This document shows positions 18,746-28,460 of a stretch of DNA of 64,000 nt, piece by piece. Source of the stretch: Segatella maculosa DSM 19339 = JCM 15638 (lineage in GTDB: Bacteria; Bacteroidota; Bacteroidia; Bacteroidales; Bacteroidaceae); assembly GCF_000382385.1 (NCBI RefSeq), contig NZ_KB908321.1:152178-216177 (forward strand), read 5' to 3'. A model generated the notes under the pieces. The model did no database searches, was not told the DNA's origin, and worked only from the letters and a program-made list of their open reading frames with translations. The position numbers were made by a program, and so were the translations under genes. The number at the start of each line of letters is the position of its first letter. The stretch's first letter is position 1.

Positions 18746-18789
18746 CAATGATTTAATGCCAAATCGGTCTTTAGTTCTGCTCTATGTGG

Positions 18790-18953
18790 GCAAATGTCAC
18801 GGTAAACGACGGGGGCCTTGCTGAACCTCAGCAAATGTCACGGCAAACGACGGGGGCCTTGCTGAACCTCAGCAAACGCCACGGCAAACGACGGAAGCCT
18901 TGCTGAACCTCAGCAAACGTCACTGTTAAAAAAAAGAGATTTGCTGAGCCCGT
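18790..18953. repeat. 41-bp repeats upstream of the PUL operon
   Basis: Units begin at 18790, 18831, 18872 and 18913, exactly 41 bp apart; the last is truncated and degenerate. Each full unit has a first part (GCAAATGTCACGGTAAACGA) and a dyad TTGCTGA-ACC-TCAGCAA spanning the junction to the next unit. The first part recurs once at 10395 before rhaA. Placement in the divergent regulatory gap makes these candidate binding sites for the HTCS or RhaR; this is inference. Confidence 0.85.
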
Positions 18954-19007
18954 GGCAGACTTTTAGACGGCCGGTTGTGGTTAATACTAAAAACATAACA
19001 ACGTATC

Positions 19008-21707
19008 ATGAACAGACAAAAAGAAGTAAAGTTTTGTTTTCTGTTGCTTTTGTGCAGCATGCTCTCTATTCCTGTGAAAGGAAAGGAGAAAGCGACCGCA
19101 TTCCGTGTCTTTGACCTTCGGTCGGAATACCAGACAAATCCTATCGGAATAGATGTGTCTCCGCGATTGAGTTGGCGCGTGCAGTCTAAACAAAGAGGAT
19201 TTTCTCAAGCGGCCTATCAGGTGCTCGTTGCCTCGTCATTGAAGCAACTGAATGTAGAGAATGCAGATGTTTGGAACAGTGGTAAAACCTTTTCGTCACA
19301 ATCTGTGGGCGTGGCTATATATAATAAGGTGCTGGAAAGCCGGCAGCGGTATTACTGGAAAGTGCGGGTGTGGAAGAATGCCCGTGAGGTTTCGGATTGG
19401 TCGGCTCCTGCATCTTTCGAGATGGGGTTGTTGTCGGCCGATGATTGGAAGTCGGGCTGGATAGGTTATGTGCCGGGTATGCCGGGCAGGGTGTTGTATT
19501 TCAAGGGAACGTTCACTCCCCGGAAGTACATCAAACAGGCACGTGCCTATGTGTCGGGATTAGGTTTTTATGAACTTTACATCAATCGGAAAAAAGTGGG
19601 CGACCATGTGCTGGATCCTGCCCAAAGTAGCTACAGCAAGCGGGTCTATTATGCAACTTATGATGTGAGCCGATGTTTCAACCAGACGGCAAACAGCATC
19701 GTCGTTCCGGTTGCCCCGGGTTGGCTGGGTACTCCCCGGCTGCGTATGCAGATAGAAGTGACCTATCAGGACAATACGACAGAGACATTGAATTCTGATA
19801 GCTTTCGTTCTGTAATTGGTGGTCCGATAGTCTCTTCTACCATATTTGATGGAGAGAATTATGATGCCCGTTTGGATACGGATAAATTGTATATGCCAGG
19901 AATACCACAGGGATTGATGAATGAAGAGTGGGCATGGGCACATAATACGGATGACCCTACGGGGAAGATGGTTGCACAAAAGATAGAACCTATAAAGGTT
20001 GTCGAAGAAATCACGCCTACACTCAAACAAGAAGTTCGTTCTGGGGTATATGTATTCGATGCTGGACGTAATCTTGCTGGCTGGGTCGCTTTGCAGGTCA
20101 ATGGAAAGAGGGGAACGAAGGTTTCAATCCGCTATGCCGAAACGCTGTATAAAGATGGGACCGTTAATCAGGAAAATCTGAGAAATGCGAAGTCTACCGA
20201 TACTTATATATTGAGAGGTGGAGGCACGGAACGTTGGGAACCAGCCTTTACTTATCATGGGTTTAGGTATTTCCAGATAGAAGGATTACCTGATAAACCA
20301 CGGAAAGGAGATATTGTCGTCAAGATCGTACGTACGGATGTTGCCAAGACGGGAGCTTTTGAGTGCAGTAATTCGTTATTGAATGCTATTCAGAAGTTAG
20401 TGGTCAATACGGAAGCGAGCAATCTTCACAGTGTTCCGACCGATTGCCCGCAACGTGATGAACGTATGGGGTGGTTGAATGACCTGACCGTAAGAATAGA
20501 ACAAGCTATCTATAACTTCAACTTATCTCGCTTTTATCCCAAATTCATAGATGATATACAAGATACTCAAGACGCTAAAGGGACGATAACATGCGTGGCA
20601 CCTTTCCGTTTCGGTATGCGTCCGGCTGATCCAGTTTCAGCCAGTTATCTGCTGTTGGCACAAAAGTGTTATGAATTTTATGGTGACAAGCGAATCATTT
20701 CAGCACATTTTGACGGAATGAAAGCTTGGGTAGATTACTTGTATGCTCGGACAAAGGATGGTATCGTGGATTACAGTTATTATGGAGACTGGTGTCCTCC
20801 CCGAGAATTCCTTGCCGACCCCAATGGTTCTGGGGTTTCAAAGGACACACCGGGAAAGATGATTTCGACAGGGTATCTGTATCTATGTTGCAAGTTGTTG
20901 TCTGATATGGCGAAGGTTTTGGGGAAACAGGAGGTTGCTCTTCGGTATGCACATATTGCCGATGAAACCGCAGAAGCCATCAACCGTCATTATTGGAACG
21001 AAGAGACGGGGGGATATGCTTCGAATAATCAAGCTTCCAATTCATTCGCTTTATATTTAGGGATAGTAGATGCAAATCATATACAGCGGGTCGTAAACAA
21101 TCTTGTGGAAGATGTGAAAAAGCATGATTACCATCTTACAACGGGAAATCTTTGTACGAAATATTTGTTGGAAATGCTGACGGAATATGGATATATAGAT
21201 GTGGCATACAAGATAGCATCGCAAACCACCTATCCGAGTTGGGGCTTTATGTTGAGTAATGGAGCTACTACATTATGGGAACGGTGGGAGTTCCTCACCG
21301 GCGATGCCATGAACTCTCATAATCATCCTATGATGGGTTCAGTAGGTTCTTGGTTTTACAAATACTTGTTGGGTATCGTTCCGGAGTTTGAGCACCCGGG
21401 ATTCGAAGAATTTACGATCAGACCTTATATGCCACAGGAGTTGAGTTTTGCTAAAGGAAGTTTGGAAACAGTAAAAGGGACCATCAAGGTGTCATGGAAG
21501 AAAGAAGGAAATATGCTGACGATGGATATAACAATTCCTGAGAATACAAAAGCTAAGGTATATATTCCAGCTAGAGATAAGAAAGCAATAACAGAAGGAA
21601 ATCGGAATATCTCTCACGTGAAAGAAATAACATGGCTGACGGAAAGGGGAAATAATATTGTTTTATTGGTACCATCGGGAAATTATCTCTTTAGATGTAA
21701 ACTATGA
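19008..21707 (+). CDS. GH78 alpha-L-rhamnosidase
   Basis: 899 residues. A signal peptide (FCFLLLLCSMLSIPVKG) is followed by an N-terminal Fn3-like region with SPRLSWRVQSKQRGFSQAAY, the beta-sandwich Bac_rhamnosid_N domain (ARAYVSGLGFYELYINRKKV), a second sandwich (GVYVFDAGRNLAGWV), the (alpha/alpha)6 catalytic barrel from about residue 440 and a C-terminal beta domain. The catalytic segment TDCPQRDERMGWLNDL carries the Asp/Arg/Glu set of GH78. It hydrolyses terminal alpha-L-rhamnose from glycans, probably in the periplasm. First gene of the PUL operon; it overlaps the next gene by 4 bp. From here to about 28.4 kb the DNA is clearly AT-richer than the flanks. Confidence 0.95.
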   Translation: MNRQKEVKFCFLLLLCSMLSIPVKGKEKATAFRVFDLRSEYQTNPIGIDVSPRLSWRVQSKQRGFSQAAYQVLVASSLKQLNVENADVWNSGKTFSSQSVGVAIYNKVLESRQRYYWKVRVWKNAREVSDWSAPASFEMGLLSADDWKSGWIGYVPGMPGRVLYFKGTFTPRKYIKQARAYVSGLGFYELYINRKKVGDHVLDPAQSSYSKRVYYATYDVSRCFNQTANSIVVPVAPGWLGTPRLRMQIEVTYQDNTTETLNSDSFRSVIGGPIVSSTIFDGENYDARLDTDKLYMPGIPQGLMNEEWAWAHNTDDPTGKMVAQKIEPIKVVEEITPTLKQEVRSGVYVFDAGRNLAGWVALQVNGKRGTKVSIRYAETLYKDGTVNQENLRNAKSTDTYILRGGGTERWEPAFTYHGFRYFQIEGLPDKPRKGDIVVKIVRTDVAKTGAFECSNSLLNAIQKLVVNTEASNLHSVPTDCPQRDERMGWLNDLTVRIEQAIYNFNLSRFYPKFIDDIQDTQDAKGTITCVAPFRFGMRPADPVSASYLLLAQKCYEFYGDKRIISAHFDGMKAWVDYLYARTKDGIVDYSYYGDWCPPREFLADPNGSGVSKDTPGKMISTGYLYLCCKLLSDMAKVLGKQEVALRYAHIADETAEAINRHYWNEETGGYASNNQASNSFALYLGIVDANHIQRVVNNLVEDVKKHDYHLTTGNLCTKYLLEMLTEYGYIDVAYKIASQTTYPSWGFMLSNGATTLWERWEFLTGDAMNSHNHPMMGSVGSWFYKYLLGIVPEFEHPGFEEFTIRPYMPQELSFAKGSLETVKGTIKVSWKKEGNMLTMDITIPENTKAKVYIPARDKKAITEGNRNISHVKEITWLTERGNNIVLLVPSGNYLFRCKL

Positions 21708-23548
21708 TGAAACGTTTACTTATACAAATTATACTATCTGCATTTCTTTTTCTAAATGCCGGTATTCCTTTATACGCGCACAATTGTAGAAACCGATCAA
21801 TCATGCAAGAGAGAAATCGAACGTCTTTGATGCAAAAGGCGAAGTACAATAGTTTCAAGATTGTGGGAGTTGATCAGTTTGGGCGAAGTTTCGGTACTGT
21901 CTCCGGATATAGGGAAGATAGACAAGTTGGTATGTTTTATTGGCCTTGGATAGGACAACCGCTAGCAACCGGTATCTATGATGCTACTAAAATCTTATCG
22001 AGGCCTGATGGTCTGAAAGTCTTGACAACGACCGCTGACTCTATAATCAGCCCTAATGGGCAAATGCATTATTGGGGAGAGCCGATATGGGGCTATTATA
22101 ATTCTGATGATGAATGGGTCATTCGTAAACAAATGCAGATGCTGACCATTGCCGGGGTTGATTTTATCTTCTTTGACACGACAAATGCCTTGATTTATTC
22201 GAATGTGGCATTGAAAGTCTGTGCCGTCATTAATGAGATGTTGAAAGCTGGATGGAATGCCCCAAAAGTTGTATTTTATACCCATTCTCATTCTTTTCAG
22301 ACGGTGAGAGATTTATATCAACATATCTATCTTCCAAATTACTATCCTGCGACATGGTATTATATAGATGGCAAACCGATGATTATAGCCTATACAAATC
22401 CGGAGGATGATTTGAAAGAGGCTGCTTCAAGGAAAGATACCGGATATGTCCCTGGTAACTTATCTCCTGAGATTCTTTCGTTTTTTCATTTTGTGAAACC
22501 ACAATGGCCTTCCGATTCTATTTTTTCGGATGGTTTTCCATGGGTGGAATGGAAGTTTCCGCAGCCCTATCATTATCGTTCGAAGGTAATGAATGTGACG
22601 GTTGCCAGTCATCCAATGGTCCCCATGTCATTCTCTTTGACACGTAAACATTGGACAAATTGGGGAAGAGGGTGGAATCCCCGGACGAAAACGAATGAAA
22701 CTGAAAATGTGGATAAAGGAACTTTCTTCCAAGCGCAGTGGGATCATGCGATAGCTTCAGCACCTCAAATAGTCTCTGTGGGTGGTTGGAACGAATGGAT
22801 AGCCTATAAACAGCCCTATGATGGTGAGTATATGCTATGTGATGCTGTAACCAAAGAATATTCGAGAGATATAGAACCTATGGTTGGTGGATATGAGGAT
22901 GCTTTCTATCTTCAGCTTATTGCGAATATACATCGTTATAAAGGTATTACAGACAAGCCTATAGTCTATGCTCCGCAGACCATAAGCCAAAATATGATAG
23001 ATGTGAAATGGAAAACTGTCAGATATATCGTACATAATACGGAATGTGCATTCATGGCCAGAGATGCTTACGGAGGAGCTCCTACGGTCCGTTACGTACA
23101 GGATGCACCAGAAAACAAAGTTGTAGAAGTAAGAGTTTCTTATGATAGAGATAATATTTACTTTTTGTTGAGAGGAAAGGATAAGTTCAGTTGCTATAAC
23201 GGCAGGAAGAATTGGCTGAATCTTTTTATCGGAACAGGTTCGCCTAAATCACAAGGGTGGGAAAGCTATAATTATATAATAGGTAGAAATATTGATGAAA
23301 ACAACATTTCCATTGAGCAGTTAATCAAGGGGTTCAATACCTATAAAAAGGCTGAGGGTAGATTTATTCAAGAAGCTGATGCTATTCAGATTTCACTGCC
23401 ACGATCCGCCTTGGGGCTTGACAGTGAAAAGGAGTTCTACTTCAAAGTGGCAATGGGTGTATCAAAACCTTCCGATATCATGAACTACTACACAACAGGT
23501 TGTGCAATGCCGATGGGGCGATTGAGTTATCTCTATGTAATGAAATAA
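21704..23548 (+). CDS. Secreted GH71/GH99-like TIM-barrel protein with C-terminal sugar-binding-like domain
   Basis: 614 residues with a signal peptide (IILSAFLFLNAGIPLYAHN). The first ~400 residues resemble the GH71/99-like barrel proteins common in Bacteroidetes PULs: GMFYWPWIGQ, IAGVDFIFFDTTNA, YYIDGKPMIIAYTNP and SVGGWNEWIAYKQ. The last ~170 residues (EVRVSYDRDNIYFLLRGKD, GWESYNYIIGR, GRFIQEADAIQISLPRSALG) look like a CBM9/DOMON-type beta-sandwich. I cannot assign the substrate; an endo-acting glycoside hydrolase on a rhamnose-containing glycan is plausible. Translation is coupled to the rhamnosidase through ATGA, and susC follows after 20 bp. Confidence 0.65.
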   Translation: MMKRLLIQIILSAFLFLNAGIPLYAHNCRNRSIMQERNRTSLMQKAKYNSFKIVGVDQFGRSFGTVSGYREDRQVGMFYWPWIGQPLATGIYDATKILSRPDGLKVLTTTADSIISPNGQMHYWGEPIWGYYNSDDEWVIRKQMQMLTIAGVDFIFFDTTNALIYSNVALKVCAVINEMLKAGWNAPKVVFYTHSHSFQTVRDLYQHIYLPNYYPATWYYIDGKPMIIAYTNPEDDLKEAASRKDTGYVPGNLSPEILSFFHFVKPQWPSDSIFSDGFPWVEWKFPQPYHYRSKVMNVTVASHPMVPMSFSLTRKHWTNWGRGWNPRTKTNETENVDKGTFFQAQWDHAIASAPQIVSVGGWNEWIAYKQPYDGEYMLCDAVTKEYSRDIEPMVGGYEDAFYLQLIANIHRYKGITDKPIVYAPQTISQNMIDVKWKTVRYIVHNTECAFMARDAYGGAPTVRYVQDAPENKVVEVRVSYDRDNIYFLLRGKDKFSCYNGRKNWLNLFIGTGSPKSQGWESYNYIIGRNIDENNISIEQLIKGFNTYKKAEGRFIQEADAIQISLPRSALGLDSEKEFYFKVAMGVSKPSDIMNYYTTGCAMPMGRLSYLYVMK

Positions 23549-23568
23549 ATGTTTAACGTTATAAAAGT

Positions 23569-26500
23569 ATGAAAGCAAAACTAATCACACTATTTATGAT
23601 GGTCGCATTACAATCTTTTTATATCCAAGTAATGGGACAGAGTGAACAGCTATGGACTTCGGGTGCGGTTGTTGATAAGCAAAACGAGCCTTTGCCCGGA
23701 GTTACAGTGAATATCAAAGGGATCGGTCAAGGGGTTATAACCGATTCAGATGGAAAGTATCGGATCAAAATTCCCAATAAGAATGCAATCCTTGTATTTT
23801 CTTTTATAGGTTTTCAAGCCCAAGAGGTTAATGTAAATGGTCGGTCAACGGTTAATGTGACATTGCAGGAAACCGTTACTCAATTAAATGATGTCGTAGT
23901 TGTGGGCTATGGACAACAGAAAAAGGAAAGTGTCGTAGCAGCTCTTTCTACGATTTCTGCTACAGGACTGAAACAGACACCGGCTTCAAACCTTGGAGTG
24001 GCTTTGGCCGGTCGACTACCAGGTTTGACAGTCCTGCAACGTTCAGGTGTTCCCGGTGGAGAAAACTTGGATTTCTATATCCGTGGACGCAGTACGATTA
24101 ATGGACAACAGCCTCTTACGATTGTCGATGGTGTAGAGCGTAGTTTTACGGCACTTGATCCACACGAAGTAGAAACCATAACGGTTTTGAAAGATGCTTC
24201 TGCAACGGCAGTATATGGAGTACGTGGTGCAAATGGTGTGATTATCGTGACAACACGACGAGGCAAGATAGACAAACCTACAATTGATGTAACGGTAGAA
24301 CAGGCATGGCAGCAAGCAACACGTCTGCCAGAAATGACCTCTGCATACGATTATGCAAGGCTGACTAATCAGGTTGATCGACAGAACGGAAGGCAACCGA
24401 CTTACAGTGATTATGCCTTGGAACGTTATCGGTTGGGGGATAATCATACATTCTTTCCCGTGAGGAATTTCATAAAAGAATTTATGAAAGAATTTTCTCC
24501 TATGCAGAGGGTAAATGTAAATGTCAGCGGTGGAACAGAGCGGATGCGCTATTTTGCAACAGTAGGTTATCTATATCAAGAAGGTATCTTTAAGACCGAG
24601 AAATTTAAGGAGTATGACTATGATCCCCAATCTAAGGCAAATCGTGTGAATTTCAGGTCAAATTTTGATATTAGCTTACATAAAAATCTGAAAATGTTCC
24701 TTAATATCAGCGGATATATGCAGAAGAAGAACGATCCGGTGATAGTTCCTCATAATGCAAGTTATTTGAATGATATTCAGGGTTACTCCGTTATGCTGAG
24801 TAATTTATTGTCTATTCCGAATAATTCACATAATGACCTCACACCTGACGGGGAAGTTATGACAAGTTATCAGAGAGCGAATGTCCCTTATGGTATGCTC
24901 AACAGAACAGGATTCAGAAATACGCAGACAAATCAAGTGACGGCAACACTGGGCGTAGAGCAGAAGTTGGACTTCATTACCAAGGGATTATCTGCAAAGG
25001 TCGTCGCTTCCTATGATGCTTACTCAAGCAATCAACAAGTCAGGCAAAGGACTTATCAGTCGTATCAAGTGAAAGGTGATCCAATGAATCCTGAAAGTGC
25101 GACTTATGAGCCGACAGGTTCTTCTGTCAACAGTACCTTGTCAGATGCACAGTATCAGAGTTTCAGTAATCTGTTTGATATTGATGCCTCCCTGAACTAT
25201 AGCCGCACTTTCGGTAAGCATGACATTACAGGACTTATTCTGTTCAACAGATATCAGCGTGTGATTAATATTCAGCTTCCTTATAATTATATTGGATTAG
25301 TAGGAAGAGCTACCTATGGTTACGCACATAAATATTTGGCTGAAGTTAATTTCGGATATAACGGTTCTGAACAGTTTGCTCCCGGTCATAAAATGGGTTT
25401 CTTCCCTTCATTTTCCATAGGTTGGGTGTTGACGGAAGAGCCGTTTATGGATAAGTTGAAGAACTACTTGTCTTACATGAAGATACGTGCGTCATACGGA
25501 CAGGTCGGGAATGACAATATGAATGGTACACGTTTCGCTTTCCTAACCTTGTGGAGTGGAAGCTATGAATCGCAAATCGGTAATAAGAAATTGGAATGGG
25601 AGAAAGCCAATAAATATAATATTGGTATTGAGACTCGCTTATTTAAAGACTTCGGATTAGATATTGATTTATTTTATGAACGGAGAAATAATATACTTAT
25701 CCCTGCAACAGGCTTGATACCTACGGGTGTCTTCGGTACGGGTGGCGTTAAGGCGTCAGGTATTATTCCCAAGATTAATGCCGGAATTATAGATAATAAA
25801 GGTATGGAAATCACGGCAAGTTTCCAGAAGAATCTCAATAAGGATTTTCGTATAGACTGTAGAGCAAATGCTGCCTTTAATCGAAATAAGATTATTTATA
25901 TGAGTGAAGTACTGCTTCCTGAAGATTATGCCTGCCGGTTAAGGAGCACGGGATATCGTTTAGGCGAACCATTTGGTTATGAGGTGGCAGGCTATTTTAA
26001 TACAGAGCAAGATATTCTTGACTGGTATGACCAGACGGCATTAGGGCCTAAGCCCAAATTGGGAGACTTGAAGTATAAAGATAAAAATGGAGATGGTATC
26101 GTGAATGATAAGGATATGGTACCTATCGGTTATCCGGAAATTCCAGAATGGACATTTGGTGCTGGAATAAATATCCAATATAAGAACCTTGACTTCAGTA
26201 TGATGTGGCAAGGAGCAGCAAACAGAAGTTATTATATGACAGGTCAGAACATTACCGAGACTTATAACTTCAATAATTGGCACAAGGAAGCTTGGAGTCA
26301 GGAACGTTATAACGCAGGAGAGAAGATAACCTATCCTCGATTGGACCCCGGAAGCTCCATCAATCATCTTCCTTCGAGCTTTTGGTATGTCAATGGAAGC
26401 TATATACGTCTTAAAAATATGGAAGTTGGTTATACGCTTCCAAAGAAGTGGTCAAAGACCATTCGTGCTTCTTCCATACGCTTTTATATTAATGGATTGA

Positions 26501-26613
26501 ACTTGCTGACTTTCGATCGTTATCCGGTGAAGTATCAAGATCCAGAACAGAGTAGCGAACTGCTATATCCGGTCTTCAAGACCTATAATATGGGGTTGAA
26601 CATATCTTTTTAA
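23569..26613 (+). CDS. SusC-type TonB-dependent outer membrane transporter
   Basis: 1014 residues. Signal peptide, then a carboxypeptidase-regulatory-like beta domain (about 30-115, EPLPGVTVNIKGIGQGVITD), the SusC TonB-box region LNDVVVVGYGQQKKES, a plug domain (IRGRSTINGQQPLTIVDGV, LKDASATAVYGVRGANGVII) and a 22-strand-type barrel ending in the aromatic YNMGLNISF. It imports oligosaccharides through the outer membrane, lidded by the SusD partner encoded 21 bp downstream. There is no STN domain, so signalling goes through the HTCS rather than an ECF/anti-sigma pair. GC is low for the window (16 of 60 bases at 25621-25680). Confidence 0.97.
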   Translation: MKAKLITLFMMVALQSFYIQVMGQSEQLWTSGAVVDKQNEPLPGVTVNIKGIGQGVITDSDGKYRIKIPNKNAILVFSFIGFQAQEVNVNGRSTVNVTLQETVTQLNDVVVVGYGQQKKESVVAALSTISATGLKQTPASNLGVALAGRLPGLTVLQRSGVPGGENLDFYIRGRSTINGQQPLTIVDGVERSFTALDPHEVETITVLKDASATAVYGVRGANGVIIVTTRRGKIDKPTIDVTVEQAWQQATRLPEMTSAYDYARLTNQVDRQNGRQPTYSDYALERYRLGDNHTFFPVRNFIKEFMKEFSPMQRVNVNVSGGTERMRYFATVGYLYQEGIFKTEKFKEYDYDPQSKANRVNFRSNFDISLHKNLKMFLNISGYMQKKNDPVIVPHNASYLNDIQGYSVMLSNLLSIPNNSHNDLTPDGEVMTSYQRANVPYGMLNRTGFRNTQTNQVTATLGVEQKLDFITKGLSAKVVASYDAYSSNQQVRQRTYQSYQVKGDPMNPESATYEPTGSSVNSTLSDAQYQSFSNLFDIDASLNYSRTFGKHDITGLILFNRYQRVINIQLPYNYIGLVGRATYGYAHKYLAEVNFGYNGSEQFAPGHKMGFFPSFSIGWVLTEEPFMDKLKNYLSYMKIRASYGQVGNDNMNGTRFAFLTLWSGSYESQIGNKKLEWEKANKYNIGIETRLFKDFGLDIDLFYERRNNILIPATGLIPTGVFGTGGVKASGIIPKINAGIIDNKGMEITASFQKNLNKDFRIDCRANAAFNRNKIIYMSEVLLPEDYACRLRSTGYRLGEPFGYEVAGYFNTEQDILDWYDQTALGPKPKLGDLKYKDKNGDGIVNDKDMVPIGYPEIPEWTFGAGINIQYKNLDFSMMWQGAANRSYYMTGQNITETYNFNNWHKEAWSQERYNAGEKITYPRLDPGSSINHLPSSFWYVNGSYIRLKNMEVGYTLPKKWSKTIRASSIRFYINGLNLLTFDRYPVKYQDPEQSSELLYPVFKTYNMGLNISF

Positions 26614-26634
26614 CATATTTCAAAAATAAAGATT

Positions 26635-28419
26635 ATGAAAAGAATATCATTTATATTGCTTACGGCACTCATCTCTCTCTGTAGTTGTGAAAGTGTCTTG
26701 GAAAAGACTCCCGACGGGCAGATAACATTAGATAAGGTGTTGAGTAATTATGGCCGTAGTAGGGGGTTACTTGATGCTGCTTATGGTGAGGTTTATATGG
26801 GAAGAGATTATATCTGTTTTATACATAATACCATAGAGTCACTGACGGACAATACTTATTGGGCCGGTACTTATAATGCATATGAATGGCATAATGGCTC
26901 GTTATCGTTGAGTAATCCGGTTATCGATTGGCCGACGAACTCTCCGCGCGACCAATTGTGGGCTGATTTCTGGCGAGGCATCAGATTGGCAAACAATGCT
27001 ATTAAATATCTGCCGATGTCTACAGTGATAACCGAGAGAGAAAGAGATACGTGGGTAGCAGAAGCTCGTGTATTACGCTGTTGGTATTATATGAATTTGT
27101 TGGAGTTCTATGGTCCGATGCCTTGGCTCGAAGAACCTTTGCAGGATGATTATAATGGGTGGAACGATTTGAAACGTCCCACATACGACGAAATCGCTAC
27201 AAAGATATCCGATGAATTAATGGCTGTTGTCCATTCGGGAGTACTCCCCAACAGGCAGACACCGACCGAGGCCCGGCATGTGGATAATGGAGTGGCTTAT
27301 GCGATTCGCGCCAGAGTGCTTCTAAACAATGCGAGTTTATTGAACAATCCTACGCATGATAATGGAAAATGGAAACGGGCCGCAGATGCAGCACAGGATG
27401 TCTTGAATATGTCTGAATACAGCCTTGTTCCGATGAGTGATTATAAGAAATTGTTTGTCGGCGCCTTTACGACCCCGATATCTGAAATCATCTGGCGTTC
27501 TTGGGCAGATAATTCCCATATCAATGATACCAATGGTGTAGATGTAGGGACTTACACTTGTTCTGATACCAGAATTAAGATAAACCATTTGTGGAGATGT
27601 GGAGACAGTCCCACTCAGGAACTTGTCGATTGCTTTGAGATGAAGAATGGTTCTCTACCTGTAACCTATAATGATGATACGCGTACGAATGTTACAGTAA
27701 CTCCAGGAGCGGCTGCACTAGGTTATAGTGAGGCTCCGGGTGGGGATCCATATTCAAATAGGGATGCCCGGTTCTATGTTGATATCCTTTACAATATGGC
27801 AAACTATGGCGTACCTTATAACTGCACGGAACCGTTTATTGTCGAGACTTACGTTGGTGCCAAGAACGGGTTCAACGACTTGGTCACAGATCCTGCGACA
27901 AATTCTTGTACCGGCTATTATAACTGCAAGGACACGCAGATTAAGTATTTCGGTCCGGGTGGGAGTAAAGGAAACGAACCTACGCATTGGGTATTCTTCC
28001 GCTTAGCCGAATTCTATCTTGACAAGGCAGAAGCACTATGCGAATTGGGAGACTTAGATGGTGCATTGACAGCACTCAATGCCATTCGTGAACGTGCGTT
28101 GCAGCCCAAGCTCCAAGATGTGGAAGGGTTTCAGAAGAATCATGATTTTATCATGAATCGTATACGTAATGAAAGACGTGTAGAGTTTTGCATGGAAGGT
28201 TGGCGTTTCCACGACCAACGCCGTTGGAAGATATTGGATAAGACCAACAATTTCGTTACAGGTATGCGAATAACGAAGGATGAGGATAATAAATTCCATT
28301 ATCAGAGAAAGAAGATCCGTGACTATCAATCGAACACGGACAAATATTTAGTATTGCCCATTCCTTTGGAAGATGCCAAGAAGATGGCTTCCATGACACA
28401 GCCCGAAGCATGGCGCTGA
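26635..28419 (+). CDS. SusD/RagB-type glycan-binding lipoprotein
   Basis: 594 residues. Lipoprotein signal with LCSC (Cys18) followed by SusD-typical features: ISLCSCESVLEKTPDGQITL, QLWADFWRGIRLANNAIKYL, AEARVLRCWYYMNLLEFYG, and the C-terminal RLAEFYLDKAEALCELGD with NAIRERA and RNERRVEFCMEGWRFHDQRR. It sits on the cell surface as the lid of the SusC pore and binds the incoming glycan. Partner of the upstream susC (21 bp). It is the last gene of the AT-rich block; the next gene is noticeably GC-richer. Confidence 0.97.
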   Translation: MKRISFILLTALISLCSCESVLEKTPDGQITLDKVLSNYGRSRGLLDAAYGEVYMGRDYICFIHNTIESLTDNTYWAGTYNAYEWHNGSLSLSNPVIDWPTNSPRDQLWADFWRGIRLANNAIKYLPMSTVITERERDTWVAEARVLRCWYYMNLLEFYGPMPWLEEPLQDDYNGWNDLKRPTYDEIATKISDELMAVVHSGVLPNRQTPTEARHVDNGVAYAIRARVLLNNASLLNNPTHDNGKWKRAADAAQDVLNMSEYSLVPMSDYKKLFVGAFTTPISEIIWRSWADNSHINDTNGVDVGTYTCSDTRIKINHLWRCGDSPTQELVDCFEMKNGSLPVTYNDDTRTNVTVTPGAAALGYSEAPGGDPYSNRDARFYVDILYNMANYGVPYNCTEPFIVETYVGAKNGFNDLVTDPATNSCTGYYNCKDTQIKYFGPGGSKGNEPTHWVFFRLAEFYLDKAEALCELGDLDGALTALNAIRERALQPKLQDVEGFQKNHDFIMNRIRNERRVEFCMEGWRFHDQRRWKILDKTNNFVTGMRITKDEDNKFHYQRKKIRDYQSNTDKYLVLPIPLEDAKKMASMTQPEAWR

Positions 28420-28460
28420 ATATGAATTGCAAACAGTAAAGAAACCAAAACCATCAAGAT

